Counted from the stretch's first letter, positions 46,050 through 54,806 are shown. The stretch: DNA of 64,000 bases from Bacillus sp. F19 (GCA_023823795.1 CP085710.1:1824001-1888000), one strand, 5' to 3'. Numbers and translations: made by a program. Notes: generated by a model not told the origin, from the letters alone.

Positions 46050-46079
46050 AACCGTTCTGCTGATGCAGGACGGTTTTTA
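46050..46079. terminator. Terminator between ykpB and cobW-type gene
   Basis: AACCGTTCTGC/GCAGGACGGTT with loop TGAT and T5 tail (one mismatch); AAAAAG on the other side may let it serve the convergent gene too. Confidence 0.88.
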
Positions 46080-46085
46080 AATGAG

Positions 46086-47000
46086 CTATTGCTGCAAGTC
46101 ATTCAGCTGATTCTTCAGCCACGTATGATCTAAATGTTCTCCGATAAAAACAAGCGTCTTTTTCATGTTAACAGGCTCTTTTAAGTAGAGCGGCATGCCG
46201 TATGAATACTGAAACAGATACGTATCCTCGGAATGTGTAAAGGAAAGGTAACCTTTTATGCGGTAGATTGTATCAGGCATGTTTCTCAGAAAATCCTCAA
46301 AAGCTTCAAAATCAATTTGCTCTGTAAAAGTATGAATATATGTTTTTAAATGCAGATCAAGCTGCACATGTGTTTTCTGATGCTCTTTCTGCTGCGTGCG
46401 GGTCAATTGCTGAAAATCGCTTAATCTTATATTGGCGTACTGAGTCAGCAGCACCTTGGAATCGGGGGCATTGTTCTGAATGTCAAAGACAAGAGATGCC
46501 TGTTCTGATTCTGAGAGATTGTCCACTTTATTTAAGAGGAGAATGTCTGCATGATGAATTTGTTCCTGCAGCAGTTTTTGAAGCTGAATACTTAAGGCAT
46601 GGCGATCCTGATATCGGGCGCCATCAACAAGCGTTACAATGGATCCTATCGCTAATTTTTCAGCAAAAACCGGCGATAAACAAGCATCCAGCACTTCAAT
46701 TGGATGTGCTGCCCCTGTTGTTTCAATGTAGATGGCATCAAAATCGTATTGTGAGAGCATACCCTGGAGCTGTGCTTCCAGCTGGCCTTGCATTGTACAG
46801 CATACACATCCATTCAGAAGCTCTTTTAAGGGAATATCATCTGAGACGGCGTCCGAATCGATGGAAACTTTCCCGAGTTCATTCATAATAACGGCAATTT
46901 TGCGGTTCTTGTCTTGTTCTTGTTTTAAAATGTTTTTTAAAAGCGTTGTTTTACCCGCTCCTAAAAATCCGGATAATATGTATACTTCAACAGATTTCAT
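46086..47000 (-). CDS. CobW/COG0523 family GTPase (metallochaperone)
   Basis: A 304-residue G3E GTPase: Walker A LSGFLGAGKTTLLKNIL, metal motif NGCVCCTM (CxCC), ETTGAAHP switch, guanine-binding LLNKVDNL and a C-terminal CobW_C domain (YRIKGYLSFTHSEDTYLFQY). Members deliver zinc or cobalt to client enzymes, often induced by zinc loss; no clear Zur box is visible upstream. ATG 47000 is preferred (GGGAG upstream) over the upstream ATG at 47063. Confidence 0.88.
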   Translation of the reverse strand: MKSVEVYILSGFLGAGKTTLLKNILKQEQDKNRKIAVIMNELGKVSIDSDAVSDDIPLKELLNGCVCCTMQGQLEAQLQGMLSQYDFDAIYIETTGAAHPIEVLDACLSPVFAEKLAIGSIVTLVDGARYQDRHALSIQLQKLLQEQIHHADILLLNKVDNLSESEQASLVFDIQNNAPDSKVLLTQYANIRLSDFQQLTRTQQKEHQKTHVQLDLHLKTYIHTFTEQIDFEAFEDFLRNMPDTIYRIKGYLSFTHSEDTYLFQYSYGMPLYLKEPVNMKKTLVFIGEHLDHTWLKNQLNDLQQ

Positions 47001-47275
47001 CGTTATACGCTCCCGTTCAGGTTGATATGTCTCATCGTACATGAATGCTGCTTTTTCCGTCAATCTTATTCATGAAATAAGATAATTCAATGAACATGTA
47101 AGTCTTTCTATTGTTTATTCCTTTAGTTCACTATAGAATGAAAACTGTTGAAATTTTTCCTGGCAATCTAGCAGGAATTGGCAGTATGTGTTAATGAGAC
47201 GCTGTTTATCAAAGACTGATATAGAAACATGGTCTTCGTAAAGAGCTAGTGAATAGGCCTGGGGGTAAAGATTTG

Positions 47276-48133
47276 TTGAAAAAAATTGCATGGGTAACAG
47301 ATAGTGTTTCTTGTATTTCAGAAGAAGCTGCTGAAAAATATGGAATATATGTTGTGCCGCTTTCCATCATATTTAATGGGAAATGTTATAAAGACGGCAT
47401 TGAACTTACAAATGAAGAATTTTATAAAAAGTTAAAAGCATCGAAGGTTTCACCAACAACAAGTCAGCCTGCTGTCGGTGATTTCGTCAAATTATATGAG
47501 AAACTGAAACAGGAATACGAAATGGGGATCGCCATTCATGTTACTTCAAAAGTAAGCGGCACCCTGAATGCATCCATGCTTGCCGCAGAAATTGCAGGCT
47601 TTAACATGGTGCATATTGATTCTAAAATCGGTGCAAAAGCCCTGGAATTCATGATGCTAGAGGGCATTCGCATGGACCTTGAAGGGTATTCGGGCGAAGA
47701 AATAGCCAAACATCTGCAGGAGCTTCCGGAGTGTGTAAGAGGACTTAACTTGATTGGCAGTCTCGAACAGCTTCACAAAGGAGGACGTGTATCCGGCGTG
47801 GGTATGGTGATTGGCAATCTGCTGCAAATTCGTCCGATTATTAAGTTTCAGCAAGGTGAATTAGTTCAGCTTGAAAAAGTAAGAACGACGAAAAAAGCTG
47901 AAAACCGCATTTTAGAAATTTTTAAAGAATCTTATATAACAAAGGGTGTTTATGGAGCAGCTGTTATTCACAGCAATCTCTTCGAAAAAGCGAGAGAGTG
48001 GAAGGAAAGACTTTTACAAATCGACCCTGCATTAGAAATAGAAGTTGGAGATTTAAGTCCTGTAATTTCAGCACATGTTGGTGAAGGAACGATCGGTCTG
48101 ATGTGGTTTGAAAAGAAAACATCTGACAAATAA
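47276..48133 (+). CDS. DegV family fatty-acid-binding protein
   Basis: A 285-residue DegV protein: KKIAWVTDSVSCISEEAAEKYGIYVVPLSI, SPTTSQPAVGDF, IAIHVTSKVSGTLNASMLAA, IDSKIGAKALEFM, SLEQLHKGGRVSG. The family (FakB) presents fatty acids to a FakA kinase, or binds lipids. TTG at 47276 (47273 is equally possible) follows GGGGG; the GTG at 47249 is farther upstream with no site. It is an isolated gene and stands next to ampS across a terminator. Confidence 0.88.
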   Translation: MKKIAWVTDSVSCISEEAAEKYGIYVVPLSIIFNGKCYKDGIELTNEEFYKKLKASKVSPTTSQPAVGDFVKLYEKLKQEYEMGIAIHVTSKVSGTLNASMLAAEIAGFNMVHIDSKIGAKALEFMMLEGIRMDLEGYSGEEIAKHLQELPECVRGLNLIGSLEQLHKGGRVSGVGMVIGNLLQIRPIIKFQQGELVQLEKVRTTKKAENRILEIFKESYITKGVYGAAVIHSNLFEKAREWKERLLQIDPALEIEVGDLSPVISAHVGEGTIGLMWFEKKTSDK

Positions 48134-48137
48134 GCAG

Positions 48138-48170
48138 AAACCGCCAGGAAATCATCTCCAGGCGGTTTTT
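48138..48170. terminator. Terminator between degV-type gene and ampS
   Basis: AAACCGCCAGGA/TCTCCAGGCGGTTTTT: ACCGCC/GGCGGT core with an outer A/T pair run and T5. Confidence 0.8.
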
Positions 48171-48189
48171 AAATCTTTTATGCGGTCGC

Positions 48190-49419
48190 TTAGATTGCCC
48201 AAGTGCCTTTTCTGAATAGAGGCTCGCTCGTGCCGTCTTCCAGAATGCCGTCAATGTCCATCTCTGCTGAACCGATCATAAAATCAACGTGAGTGATGCT
48301 TGAGTTGACGCCGTTTTTCTCCAATTCTTCGCGGGACATTTTCTTTCCGCCTTCAATACAGAAAGCATAAGCATTGCCGATTGCTAAATGATTGGATGCA
48401 TTTTCATCGAAAAGTGTATTATAAAATAAAACATTAGACATAGAAATAGGAGAATCATGAGGAACAAGAGCCACTTCTCCGAGGTAATACGAGCCCTCAT
48501 CTGTTGCTGTGAGTTCTTTTAAAATTTCTTCGCCTTCTTCTGCCTTGACGTCTGTAATCCGGCCGTTTTCAAATGTAAGAGAGAAATTGTCAATCAAATT
48601 ACCACCGTAGCTAAGAGGCTTTGTGCTTGCTACAATGCCATTTACGCCTTCTTTATCGGGAACTGTGAACACTTCTTCTGTTGGCATATTAGCCATAAAT
48701 TCGCTGCCTTGTTCATTGACACTTCCTGCGCCAATCCATAAATGCTTCTCAGGAAGTTCGATTGTTAAATCTGTTCCCTGTGCACGGTAATGGAGCTTTT
48801 TATATTTTTTGCCGTTTAGATATTCTACCTTGCTGTTCAGTGATCGATCATGTTCCTTCCATGCTGAAACAGGATCTTCAAGATCTGTGCGGGTTGCTTT
48901 GAAGATTGCATCCCACAGCTGCTCAACTGCTTTTTCGCCAGCTTCAGGGAACACTTTTGCAGCCCATTTCTCAGATGGAACTGCAATCACAGACCAGCTT
49001 ACTTTGTCTGCCTGAACATAATTTCTGTATGTAGATAATGCAGTGCCTGTAGCTTTTGAACTGGCAGCAATTTTCTTCGAGTCAATGCCCTTTAATAAAT
49101 CAGGGGACGATGAAACGATCGACATAAAAGCAGCGCCATTTTCGGCAAGCGTTTCTAGACCTTTTGCACGCCACTCAGGAAATTCTTCGAAAGCTTCCAG
49201 CGGTGCAAGCTCAAATCTTGTACGGGTTACTTCGTCATCATTCCAGTCTACCTGCACGTGTTTTGCGCCTGTTTCATAGGCTTTTTTTACAACTAAACGG
49301 ACAAATTCTGCTGCATCAATGGAAGCGTTGATGACAAGCGTTTGCCCCTTTTGAATATTCACTCCGACTTTGACAGCAAGCTCTGCATATTTTTCGAGAT
49401 TTTTTTGAAATGAAATCAT
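48190..49419 (-). CDS. ampS: Aminopeptidase AmpS (M29 family)
   Basis: A 409-residue M29 metallo-aminopeptidase (thermophilic aminopeptidase family). Sequence blocks: YAELAVKVGVNIQKGQTLVI, HVQVDWNDDEVTRTRFELAP, GAGSVNEQGSEFMANMPTEEVF, DEGSYYLGEVALVPHDSPIS, NASNHLAIGNAYAFC, THVDFMIGSAEMDIDGI. Metal ligands are expected in the last three. Cytosolic peptide turnover. In B. subtilis ampS lies near ykpB and mreBH, the same neighbourhood. GGAGATAAA precedes the ATG. Confidence 0.94.
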   Translation of the reverse strand: MISFQKNLEKYAELAVKVGVNIQKGQTLVINASIDAAEFVRLVVKKAYETGAKHVQVDWNDDEVTRTRFELAPLEAFEEFPEWRAKGLETLAENGAAFMSIVSSSPDLLKGIDSKKIAASSKATGTALSTYRNYVQADKVSWSVIAVPSEKWAAKVFPEAGEKAVEQLWDAIFKATRTDLEDPVSAWKEHDRSLNSKVEYLNGKKYKKLHYRAQGTDLTIELPEKHLWIGAGSVNEQGSEFMANMPTEEVFTVPDKEGVNGIVASTKPLSYGGNLIDNFSLTFENGRITDVKAEEGEEILKELTATDEGSYYLGEVALVPHDSPISMSNVLFYNTLFDENASNHLAIGNAYAFCIEGGKKMSREELEKNGVNSSITHVDFMIGSAEMDIDGILEDGTSEPLFRKGTWAI

Positions 49420-49578
49420 TAGTTTATCTCCTTTAACCAGAATTAGTTCTATTTTATCAGAACTGCTAACATTAGGAAATAAAAAGACTGAGTATTCTAT
49501 ATACTAATAGATATCAGATCGGAATACTTTATCAAATGGGCGGGAAAAGGTAGAATAGAAGGGAAGGAAGGTGGAATC

Positions 49579-50754
49579 GTGCTTGATCAGCAATTCATCA
49601 AAACGGACAGACAACTGATATTATTGGAGAAGGCTACTGAGCTTGCACAGCAGTTCTCAGTGCGTGCCGATTATTACGATCAGCAGGCTCTTTTCCCTTT
49701 TGAAAATTTCAATGATTTAAAAAGAGCGGGCTTTTTGAAATTATCAATCCCTCAGAAATATGGCGGAGACGATCTGACTCTTTATGAATTCGTGTTAATA
49801 CAGGAAATGCTTGCACAGGGTGACGGAGCAACAGCTTTATCACTTGGATGGCATCTTGGAATTCTTATGAATATTAGAGAAACTGAAAAGTGGGAAGAAA
49901 AAACGTACGCACGGATTTCCCGAGAAATCATACAGTTCGACAAATTACTGAACAGTGCAGCGTCTGAACCGAATGGAGGAAGTCCTGCGAGAGGCGGAAA
50001 ACCTGAAACGACAGCAAAACGCAATGGAGAGAAGTGGATCATAAACGGCAAGAAAATATTCACATCCCTTGCTCCTGCGCTTGATTATTTCCTGATTACC
50101 GCAACAATTGAGGATACAGGCGAAGTGGGGGAATTTATTATTCCAAGAGAATCTCCCGGGCTGTCCATTGAAGAAACGTGGAATACGCTTGGAATGAGAG
50201 GAACAAGAAGCGATGATTTAATTCTTGAGAATGTGGAAACTGATGCAGAAGCGATGACAGGTTTGAAAACGAAGCCTTCTAAAGGACCGGCACAGCAAGG
50301 CTTTCTGCTCCATATACCGGCATGTTATTTGGGAATTGCCATTGCAGCAAGGAATTTTGCTGTCCAGTTTGCAAAAAAACATCAGCCAAACAGCTTAAAT
50401 CATCCAATTAAAGATCTGCCTGAAGTGAGAAGAAAGATAGCAAAAATGGATCTTTCGCTTCTGACGGCGAGACATCTTTTATACGGTACAGCAGAAAAAT
50501 GGGACGCTTCACCCAATGAGCGAAATAAGCTCTCAGCGGAGCTTGCAGCTGCCAAGACAGTTGCTACAAATACAGCAGTCGAAGTGGTCGATCTAGCCAT
50601 GCGTGTAGTTGGGGGGCAAAGCATGTTTAATTCCCTTCCCCTCCAAAGATATTACAGAGATGTGAGAGCGGGACTCCATAATCCCCCGGCAGATGAAATT
50701 ACGTATTCGATCCTTGCAGACCAGGCTTTTCAAGGAGAGGAACAAGGAAAATGA
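49579..50754 (+). CDS. Acyl-CoA dehydrogenase family protein (YdbM-like)
   Basis: A 391-residue flavoprotein: N-terminal helices (ADYYDQQALFPFENFNDLKRAGFL), FAD loop ALSLGWHLGILMNIRETEKW, SAASEPNGGSPARGGKPETTAKR, C-terminal helix bundle with VVDLAMRVVGGQSMFNSLPLQRYYRDVRAG. Likely an acyl-CoA dehydrogenase or a related flavin monooxygenase (dibenzothiophene-type); the catalytic base is not certain. GTG 49579 follows AAGGAAGGTGG. ATGA overlap with the APH-type kinase suggests a two-gene operon. Confidence 0.85.
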   Translation: MLDQQFIKTDRQLILLEKATELAQQFSVRADYYDQQALFPFENFNDLKRAGFLKLSIPQKYGGDDLTLYEFVLIQEMLAQGDGATALSLGWHLGILMNIRETEKWEEKTYARISREIIQFDKLLNSAASEPNGGSPARGGKPETTAKRNGEKWIINGKKIFTSLAPALDYFLITATIEDTGEVGEFIIPRESPGLSIEETWNTLGMRGTRSDDLILENVETDAEAMTGLKTKPSKGPAQQGFLLHIPACYLGIAIAARNFAVQFAKKHQPNSLNHPIKDLPEVRRKIAKMDLSLLTARHLLYGTAEKWDASPNERNKLSAELAAAKTVATNTAVEVVDLAMRVVGGQSMFNSLPLQRYYRDVRAGLHNPPADEITYSILADQAFQGEEQGK

Positions 50755-51632
50755 ACCTTTCAAGTGAGTTTAAACAGACAATTATCGGAGTTCATGGAGA
50801 TAAAGGAGAAGCATGGCTTCGTGAACTCCCTTTCCATATTGCCCGCTGTGAGCAGACTTACGGTTTTAAAATAGGTGATCCTTATAAATTGACGTATCAT
50901 TATGTGGCACAGGCTAGTATGGAAAATGGAGAAAAGGCTGTTGTTAAAATCGGGCTTCAAAACCACAAAGATTTAATCGCAGAGTGCATCGCTTTAAAGA
51001 TAATGGGCAGCGGCGATGGCATGGTAAAGCTGATTGATGACCATTTAAATCACGGTCTATTAATCTTGGAAAAATTAAATCCAGGCACCATGCTGAGAGA
51101 GGTGAGCAGCGATGATACGGCTGTTTCAATTGCTTCATCTGTTATGAAGAAAATTTGGCAGCCTTATGCAGGTGACCATTCTTTCCCTCACTTGTCAGAT
51201 TGGATGGCCGGCTTGAGGCGGTTCGAGCAAAATATCATTGCTGAAAAATGGATTCATAAAGCGGAGGTTCTTTTTGATGATTTAATAAACTCTATTACTA
51301 AACCCATTCTTCTGCATGGAGATCTTCATCAGGACAATATCTTGAAAAAGGGCCAGGACTGGCTTGCCATAGACCCTAAGGGTGTTATAGGGGAAGCAGA
51401 ATATGAAGTAACAAGCTTTTCCAAAAATTATCTATTTGATAAAAAAAATCCTAAGGATGTTCTCAGAAAGAGACTTGACCTGTTCGAAAAAGAATTAGGC
51501 CTTGACCGAAGCCGGATGATTGGCTGGGGCTTTTGTCAGGCTGTACTGAGTGCATGCTGGTGTCTGGAGGATGGGGCAGCATGTTTTGAAGAGAATCTTC
51601 ACCTTGCCAAGCTGTACGATGCCATGATGTAA
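50751..51632 (+). CDS. APH(6)/hydroxyurea phosphotransferase-like kinase
   Basis: A 293-residue small-molecule kinase: Brenner motif LLHGDLHQDNILKKG, DPKG in LAIDPKGVIGEAEYEV, and VVKIG lysine near residue 65. It belongs to the aminoglycoside 6-phosphotransferase/StrB class (PF04655). Whether it modifies an antibiotic or an endogenous metabolite is unknown. It starts on the ATGA overlap after the acyl-CoA dehydrogenase. The next gene downstream is an ABC-F factor with an attenuator. Confidence 0.86.
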   Translation: MNLSSEFKQTIIGVHGDKGEAWLRELPFHIARCEQTYGFKIGDPYKLTYHYVAQASMENGEKAVVKIGLQNHKDLIAECIALKIMGSGDGMVKLIDDHLNHGLLILEKLNPGTMLREVSSDDTAVSIASSVMKKIWQPYAGDHSFPHLSDWMAGLRRFEQNIIAEKWIHKAEVLFDDLINSITKPILLHGDLHQDNILKKGQDWLAIDPKGVIGEAEYEVTSFSKNYLFDKKNPKDVLRKRLDLFEKELGLDRSRMIGWGFCQAVLSACWCLEDGAACFEENLHLAKLYDAMM

Positions 51633-51648
51633 CTGCTTTCATATGGTG

Positions 51649-51918
51649 TTGACATATTTAGTTTTTTTATCATATACTAATATCATTCTAATATCGGAAA
51701 GGAAAAGGTACGGGAGACATGTGGAACTAATCTTATTTTCTAAACGTTTTTTGAATAAGCAAAAAAACGAGACCTAGAGAATAGGATGAGTACGCTCATT
51801 TTTCATACCATTTCCAGATGAAGGCCAGAAACATGCATCTTTTTGCATTTTTTTCTGTACCCTTCTGTCTATTTCATATGGTTGAAATCCTCTCTAGGCG
51901 AACTTGGGAGGTTTTTTT
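51649..51918 (+). promoter_or_regulatory. Attenuator-like leader of the ABC-F gene
   Basis: Promoter TTGACA (51649-51654), 18-bp spacer, TATACT (51673-51678). The leader of about 230 nt can fold in exclusive ways. CCTAGAGA-ATA-GGAT (51773-51787) pairs with ATCCTCTCTAGG (51887-51898). Alternatively CCTCTC (51889-51894) pairs with GGGAGG (51906-51911), followed by T7, so the Shine-Dalgarno itself forms a terminator stem. Two further small terminators exist: ATGAG/CTCAT + T5 (51786-51803) and ATGCA/TGCAT + T7 (51833-51854). An 18-codon uORF ends inside the 5' arm. Confidence 0.65.
51721..51777 (+). CDS. Candidate leader peptide of the ABC-F gene
   Basis: GTG 51721 has GGGAG five bases upstream and encodes M-ELILFSKRFLNKQKNET, 18 residues, stopping at TAG 51775-51777. 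The stop lies within the first arm of the long-range stem, as expected for ribosome-position sensing. Length and site are persuasive, but short frames arise by chance. ATG 51719 (M-W-N-stop) is an alternative at the same site. Confidence 0.45.
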   Translation: MELILFSKRFLNKQKNET

Positions 51919-53679
51919 ATGGGTAAAAATGAAAGATTATTAAAACAGCGAAGTGCAAATACGATTCTTAATGTGAAGGATGTAAAAAAACAATATGGAG
52001 ATCAAGTCATACTCGAAAACATACAGTTTGAATTGAAACAAGGAGATTGTGCCGGATTAGTGGGATACAACGGGGCAGGCAAGACGACCTTAGCCAATCT
52101 TATTTTTGGGAAGCTTCTGCCTGATGAAGGCAGCATCTCCAGAAAAAAAGACCTGAAAATCGGATATCTGATGCAATCAGTTGATTACACCGTACATGAT
52201 TTTAAGGGCGTTTTAGAAGATCGCAGCGGCGACAGGATCTTTGAAACGACAAAAAAATTAGGACTTGAAAAAGTGCAGAATTGGAAGGATGACCGGCTTC
52301 ATCATTTAAGCGGCGGTGAGAAGCTGAAGCTCGCACTCGCTCATGTATGGGCCACAAACCCCGATCTGCTGATTCTGGATGAACCGACAAATCATTTGGA
52401 CTACCACGGAATAGAATGGCTTGTGGATCAGCTGAGGACGTTTAGTGGAGCTGTGCTGATTATCTCACATGACCGGTACTTTCTCGACAGAACCGTATCT
52501 CATATTTTTGAACTGGAAAATAAGAAGATAAAGGAGTTCAAAGGGAATTACACGGCATACAGGGACGAGAAGAAAAGACTTTTAGAAGAACAAAAGCATC
52601 AGTATGAAGTGCAGCAGCGGTATAAAGCAAAAATTGAAGGGCAAATGGAAAATTTAAAGAATTGGTCTGATAAAGCTCACCGTGAATCAACCAAGCAAGG
52701 AAGTCCTTCTGAACGGAAACAAATGGGCTTTAAAGAATACCACAGAGTAAAGGCGAAAAAATTGGACATTCAGGTCCGTTCTAAGATGAAGCGGTTAACG
52801 GCTGAGCTTGAAAAGAATAAAATAGAAAAGCCGCAAGAAGAAGCGAAAGTCTTGTTTCAGTTCGATTCAAGCGGCAAGAGGGGCAAACGTGTACTTGAAG
52901 CAAAGGATCTTGAAAAAACGTTTGGGCAGCTGCCCTTGATTAAGAAAAGCCATTTTTATATTAAACATGGCGAGAGAATTGGCATGATCGGAAAAAATGG
53001 AGCCGGTAAATCGACGCTCATCAGGATGATTCAGGGCATGGAAGACGTGACCGGAGGCGAGTTATGGAAAAGCGAAACGATGAAGATCGCCTATTTAAGT
53101 CAGGATGTGAATGATTTAAAAGAAGATGCAACGGTTCTTGAGGCTCTTGATCTTCATGAGAGGGAACAGATTCTAAGAGCGCGGACCATTTTCGCAAATA
53201 TGGGGCTACCTGAAGATAAACTTCAGCAGACAATCGGTTCACTGAGCCTAGGTGAACGCACAAGGGTAAAGCTCGTCTCTATGATCCTCAAAGAATATGA
53301 CGTTCTCATACTCGATGAGCCGACAAACCATCTGGACCTCCCGAGCCGCGAACAGCTAGAGGAGACCCTTGATGAGTTTGAAGGGACCATCATCATTGTC
53401 TCTCACGATCAGTATTTTATAAATAAATTATGTGATAAACTGCTCGTATTTGAAGATGGGACCGTAAGAAGAGTGGAAATGAAGCTTGATGACTATTTTT
53501 CAAAGAGCAGAAGTGAATCGAATGAAACAGATATTGAGAAAGAGCTGCTTAAAATAGATCATCAGCTGACAGCTGTTTTAAGCAAGCTGAGTGTAATCAG
53601 CAGAGATGATCCTTCTTTTGAATTGCTTGATATAGAGTACAGCAGACTTCTTAAAGCTAAGAAAAAGTTAACAGGCTGA
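51919..53679 (+). CDS. Ribosome-protection-type ABC-F ATPase
   Basis: A 586-residue ABC-F protein with two NBDs and no TM domain. NBD1: [43 protein letters not shown]; basic linker (YKAKIEGQMENLKNW...KAKKLDIQVRSKMKRL); NBD2: [54 protein letters not shown]-terminal coiled extension. It resembles the antibiotic-resistance ABC-F group (Vga/VmlR/Lsa types). The leader attenuator and neighbouring APH-like kinase support a resistance role. ATG 51919 follows GGGAGG by 7 bases; the TTG at 51904 overlaps this site. Subgroup and drug class unresolved. Confidence 0.86.
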   Translation: MGKNERLLKQRSANTILNVKDVKKQYGDQVILENIQFELKQGDCAGLVGYNGAGKTTLANLIFGKLLPDEGSISRKKDLKIGYLMQSVDYTVHDFKGVLEDRSGDRIFETTKKLGLEKVQNWKDDRLHHLSGGEKLKLALAHVWATNPDLLILDEPTNHLDYHGIEWLVDQLRTFSGAVLIISHDRYFLDRTVSHIFELENKKIKEFKGNYTAYRDEKKRLLEEQKHQYEVQQRYKAKIEGQMENLKNWSDKAHRESTKQGSPSERKQMGFKEYHRVKAKKLDIQVRSKMKRLTAELEKNKIEKPQEEAKVLFQFDSSGKRGKRVLEAKDLEKTFGQLPLIKKSHFYIKHGERIGMIGKNGAGKSTLIRMIQGMEDVTGGELWKSETMKIAYLSQDVNDLKEDATVLEALDLHEREQILRARTIFANMGLPEDKLQQTIGSLSLGERTRVKLVSMILKEYDVLILDEPTNHLDLPSREQLEETLDEFEGTIIIVSHDQYFINKLCDKLLVFEDGTVRRVEMKLDDYFSKSRSESNETDIEKELLKIDHQLTAVLSKLSVISRDDPSFELLDIEYSRLLKAKKKLTG

Positions 53680-53682
53680 TCA

Positions 53683-53715
53683 TAAAAGGCTGAGTCACGA
53701 TGACTCAGCCTTTTA
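53683..53715. terminator. Bidirectional terminator after the ABC-F gene
   Basis: TAAAAGGCTGAGTCA and TGACTCAGCCTTTTA are perfect 15-base complementary arms with loop CGA. It closes both ABC-F and the convergent vanW-like gene. Confidence 0.93.
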
Positions 53716-53721
53716 TAATAA

Positions 53722-54633
53722 TTAGATTTTAGAAGCTGCTATAATTTGAACCTCTAGAGTGCCGCTTTTTTGATCGGTTATGGATTTAATAATGACAGGA
53801 TAGTCTTTATTATTCATGAATTTAAAATCGTAGCCTCCCCAGGAAACAGTTGCATCCTGATTAATCGGGACATAGCCGACTGTTTTGGAATGGTGATGAA
53901 GTTCGATTATTTCAAGACCTGCCTTGGCAACAGCGTTGTACAAAGTGCTTGATGTCTGGCAGATGCCTCCGCCGATTCCTTCGACAAATTCTTTATTTAC
54001 AATCTCAAGCGCTTTTTGATATCCGCGTGCTGGTGTTCTCTCACCGACGATTAAATTAAAATAAAATCTGTCTCCCGGTCCAAGTACGATTTCATTAATC
54101 GCATTCGAAGAAATGGCGATGTTGGTGCTTCTGCCTGCTACAGAAGGATTGAAAGTTGTTTTGTAGCTTCCGATCACGGTTTGTTTAGCGCCATTTAAGG
54201 CTTCCTGCGTAATATTTGGAGCTGTTTCCGTGATAGGGAGCGGGATTTCCTGATTAAAAGCCGATAGATTCAGCAATTGATTTAATAGAGCCTCCTCATC
54301 CAGGACAACTCGGCTTTGACCCGGGAAAAGCTTGCCGTCTTTAACTTTTGAAGGGGTCATCGGCTGATCAAATTTATCTGCCATCTGCCGGACCAGCGCC
54401 TTCATATCCTTTTCATGCTGCTCTTTATCTTTATCTGCAGCTGGTATAAATGTGGTACCTGTGCTGCCGTCTCTGCTGTCAATCAGAGCAAACTCCCGGT
54501 TCACTTCCATCGCCTTTGAAGAAACAGCTTTTGCGCTCACAGCATTATTCGCCATGATAAGTTTTTCTCTTTCCGCCAAACCGCATCCGCTTAGAACAAA
54601 AGTAATTGATACGAACAATAATAAGCGTTTTAT
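53722..54633 (-). CDS. VanW-like lipoprotein with non-standard ATA start
   Basis: A 303-residue protein: lipoprotein signal IKRLLLFVSITFVLSGC, a middle region with coiled charged helices, and a C-terminal VanW domain (GDRFYFNLIVGERTPARGYQ...VEGIGGGICQTSSTLYNAVAKAGLEIIELHHHS). Similar B. subtilis proteins are YoaR-like. The ribosome site GGGGGAG at 54640-54646 sits 6-7 bases upstream of ATA (54633-54631), where ATG would be expected. The in-frame alternatives are CTG just ahead of the site or TTG 12 bases after ATA. Preceded by an ECF-type promoter. Envelope role inferred, chemistry unknown. Confidence 0.75.
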   Translation of the reverse strand: MKRLLLFVSITFVLSGCGLAEREKLIMANNAVSAKAVSSKAMEVNREFALIDSRDGSTGTTFIPAADKDKEQHEKDMKALVRQMADKFDQPMTPSKVKDGKLFPGQSRVVLDEEALLNQLLNLSAFNQEIPLPITETAPNITQEALNGAKQTVIGSYKTTFNPSVAGRSTNIAISSNAINEIVLGPGDRFYFNLIVGERTPARGYQKALEIVNKEFVEGIGGGICQTSSTLYNAVAKAGLEIIELHHHSKTVGYVPINQDATVSWGGYDFKFMNNKDYPVIIKSITDQKSGTLEVQIIAASKI

Positions 54634-54689
54634 GTCGTTCTCCCCCAGTGAAAATGTAGATGTTTTTATGTGAATCATACAATAGGTAA

Positions 54690-54716
54690 GACGCATATGA
54701 AAAGAGAAAAGTTTCA
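54690..54716 (-). promoter_or_regulatory. ECF sigma (SigM/SigW-type) promoter for the vanW-like gene
   Basis: On the minus strand, TGAAAC (54716-54711), 17 bases, CGTC (54693-54690). This fits the Bacillus ECF consensus TGAAAC-N16/17-CGT(A/C). CGTC favours SigM or SigX over SigW. It lies 57 bases upstream of the start. Confidence 0.55.
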
Positions 54717-54780
54717 AAAATTTGGAGAAAAAAAGAATTATTTCAAGTAATTGATTTTTTTAGAAAAAGAAAGTAGAATA

Positions 54781-54806
54781 AAAACAAGAACAAACGTTCT
54801 TGTTTT
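54781..54806. repeat. Inverted repeat with a LexA-like core
   Basis: AAAACAAGAAC/GTTCTTGTTTT, 11-base perfect arms, spacer AAAC. The core AGAACAAACGTTCT fits the inner part of the Bacillus SOS box (GAACRNRYGTTC) but not its outer C/G. It lies upstream of the vanW-like gene and downstream of mreBH, so it may be an operator or an extra terminator. Confidence 0.55.

Noticed and set aside
46340-46888. 182-residue plus-strand frame in the CobW-type gene
   Set aside because: Antisense to a GTPase with all its motifs; composition is not protein-like.
46981-47160. Zur box upstream of the CobW-type gene
   Set aside because: No dyad close to the Bacillus Zur consensus was found.
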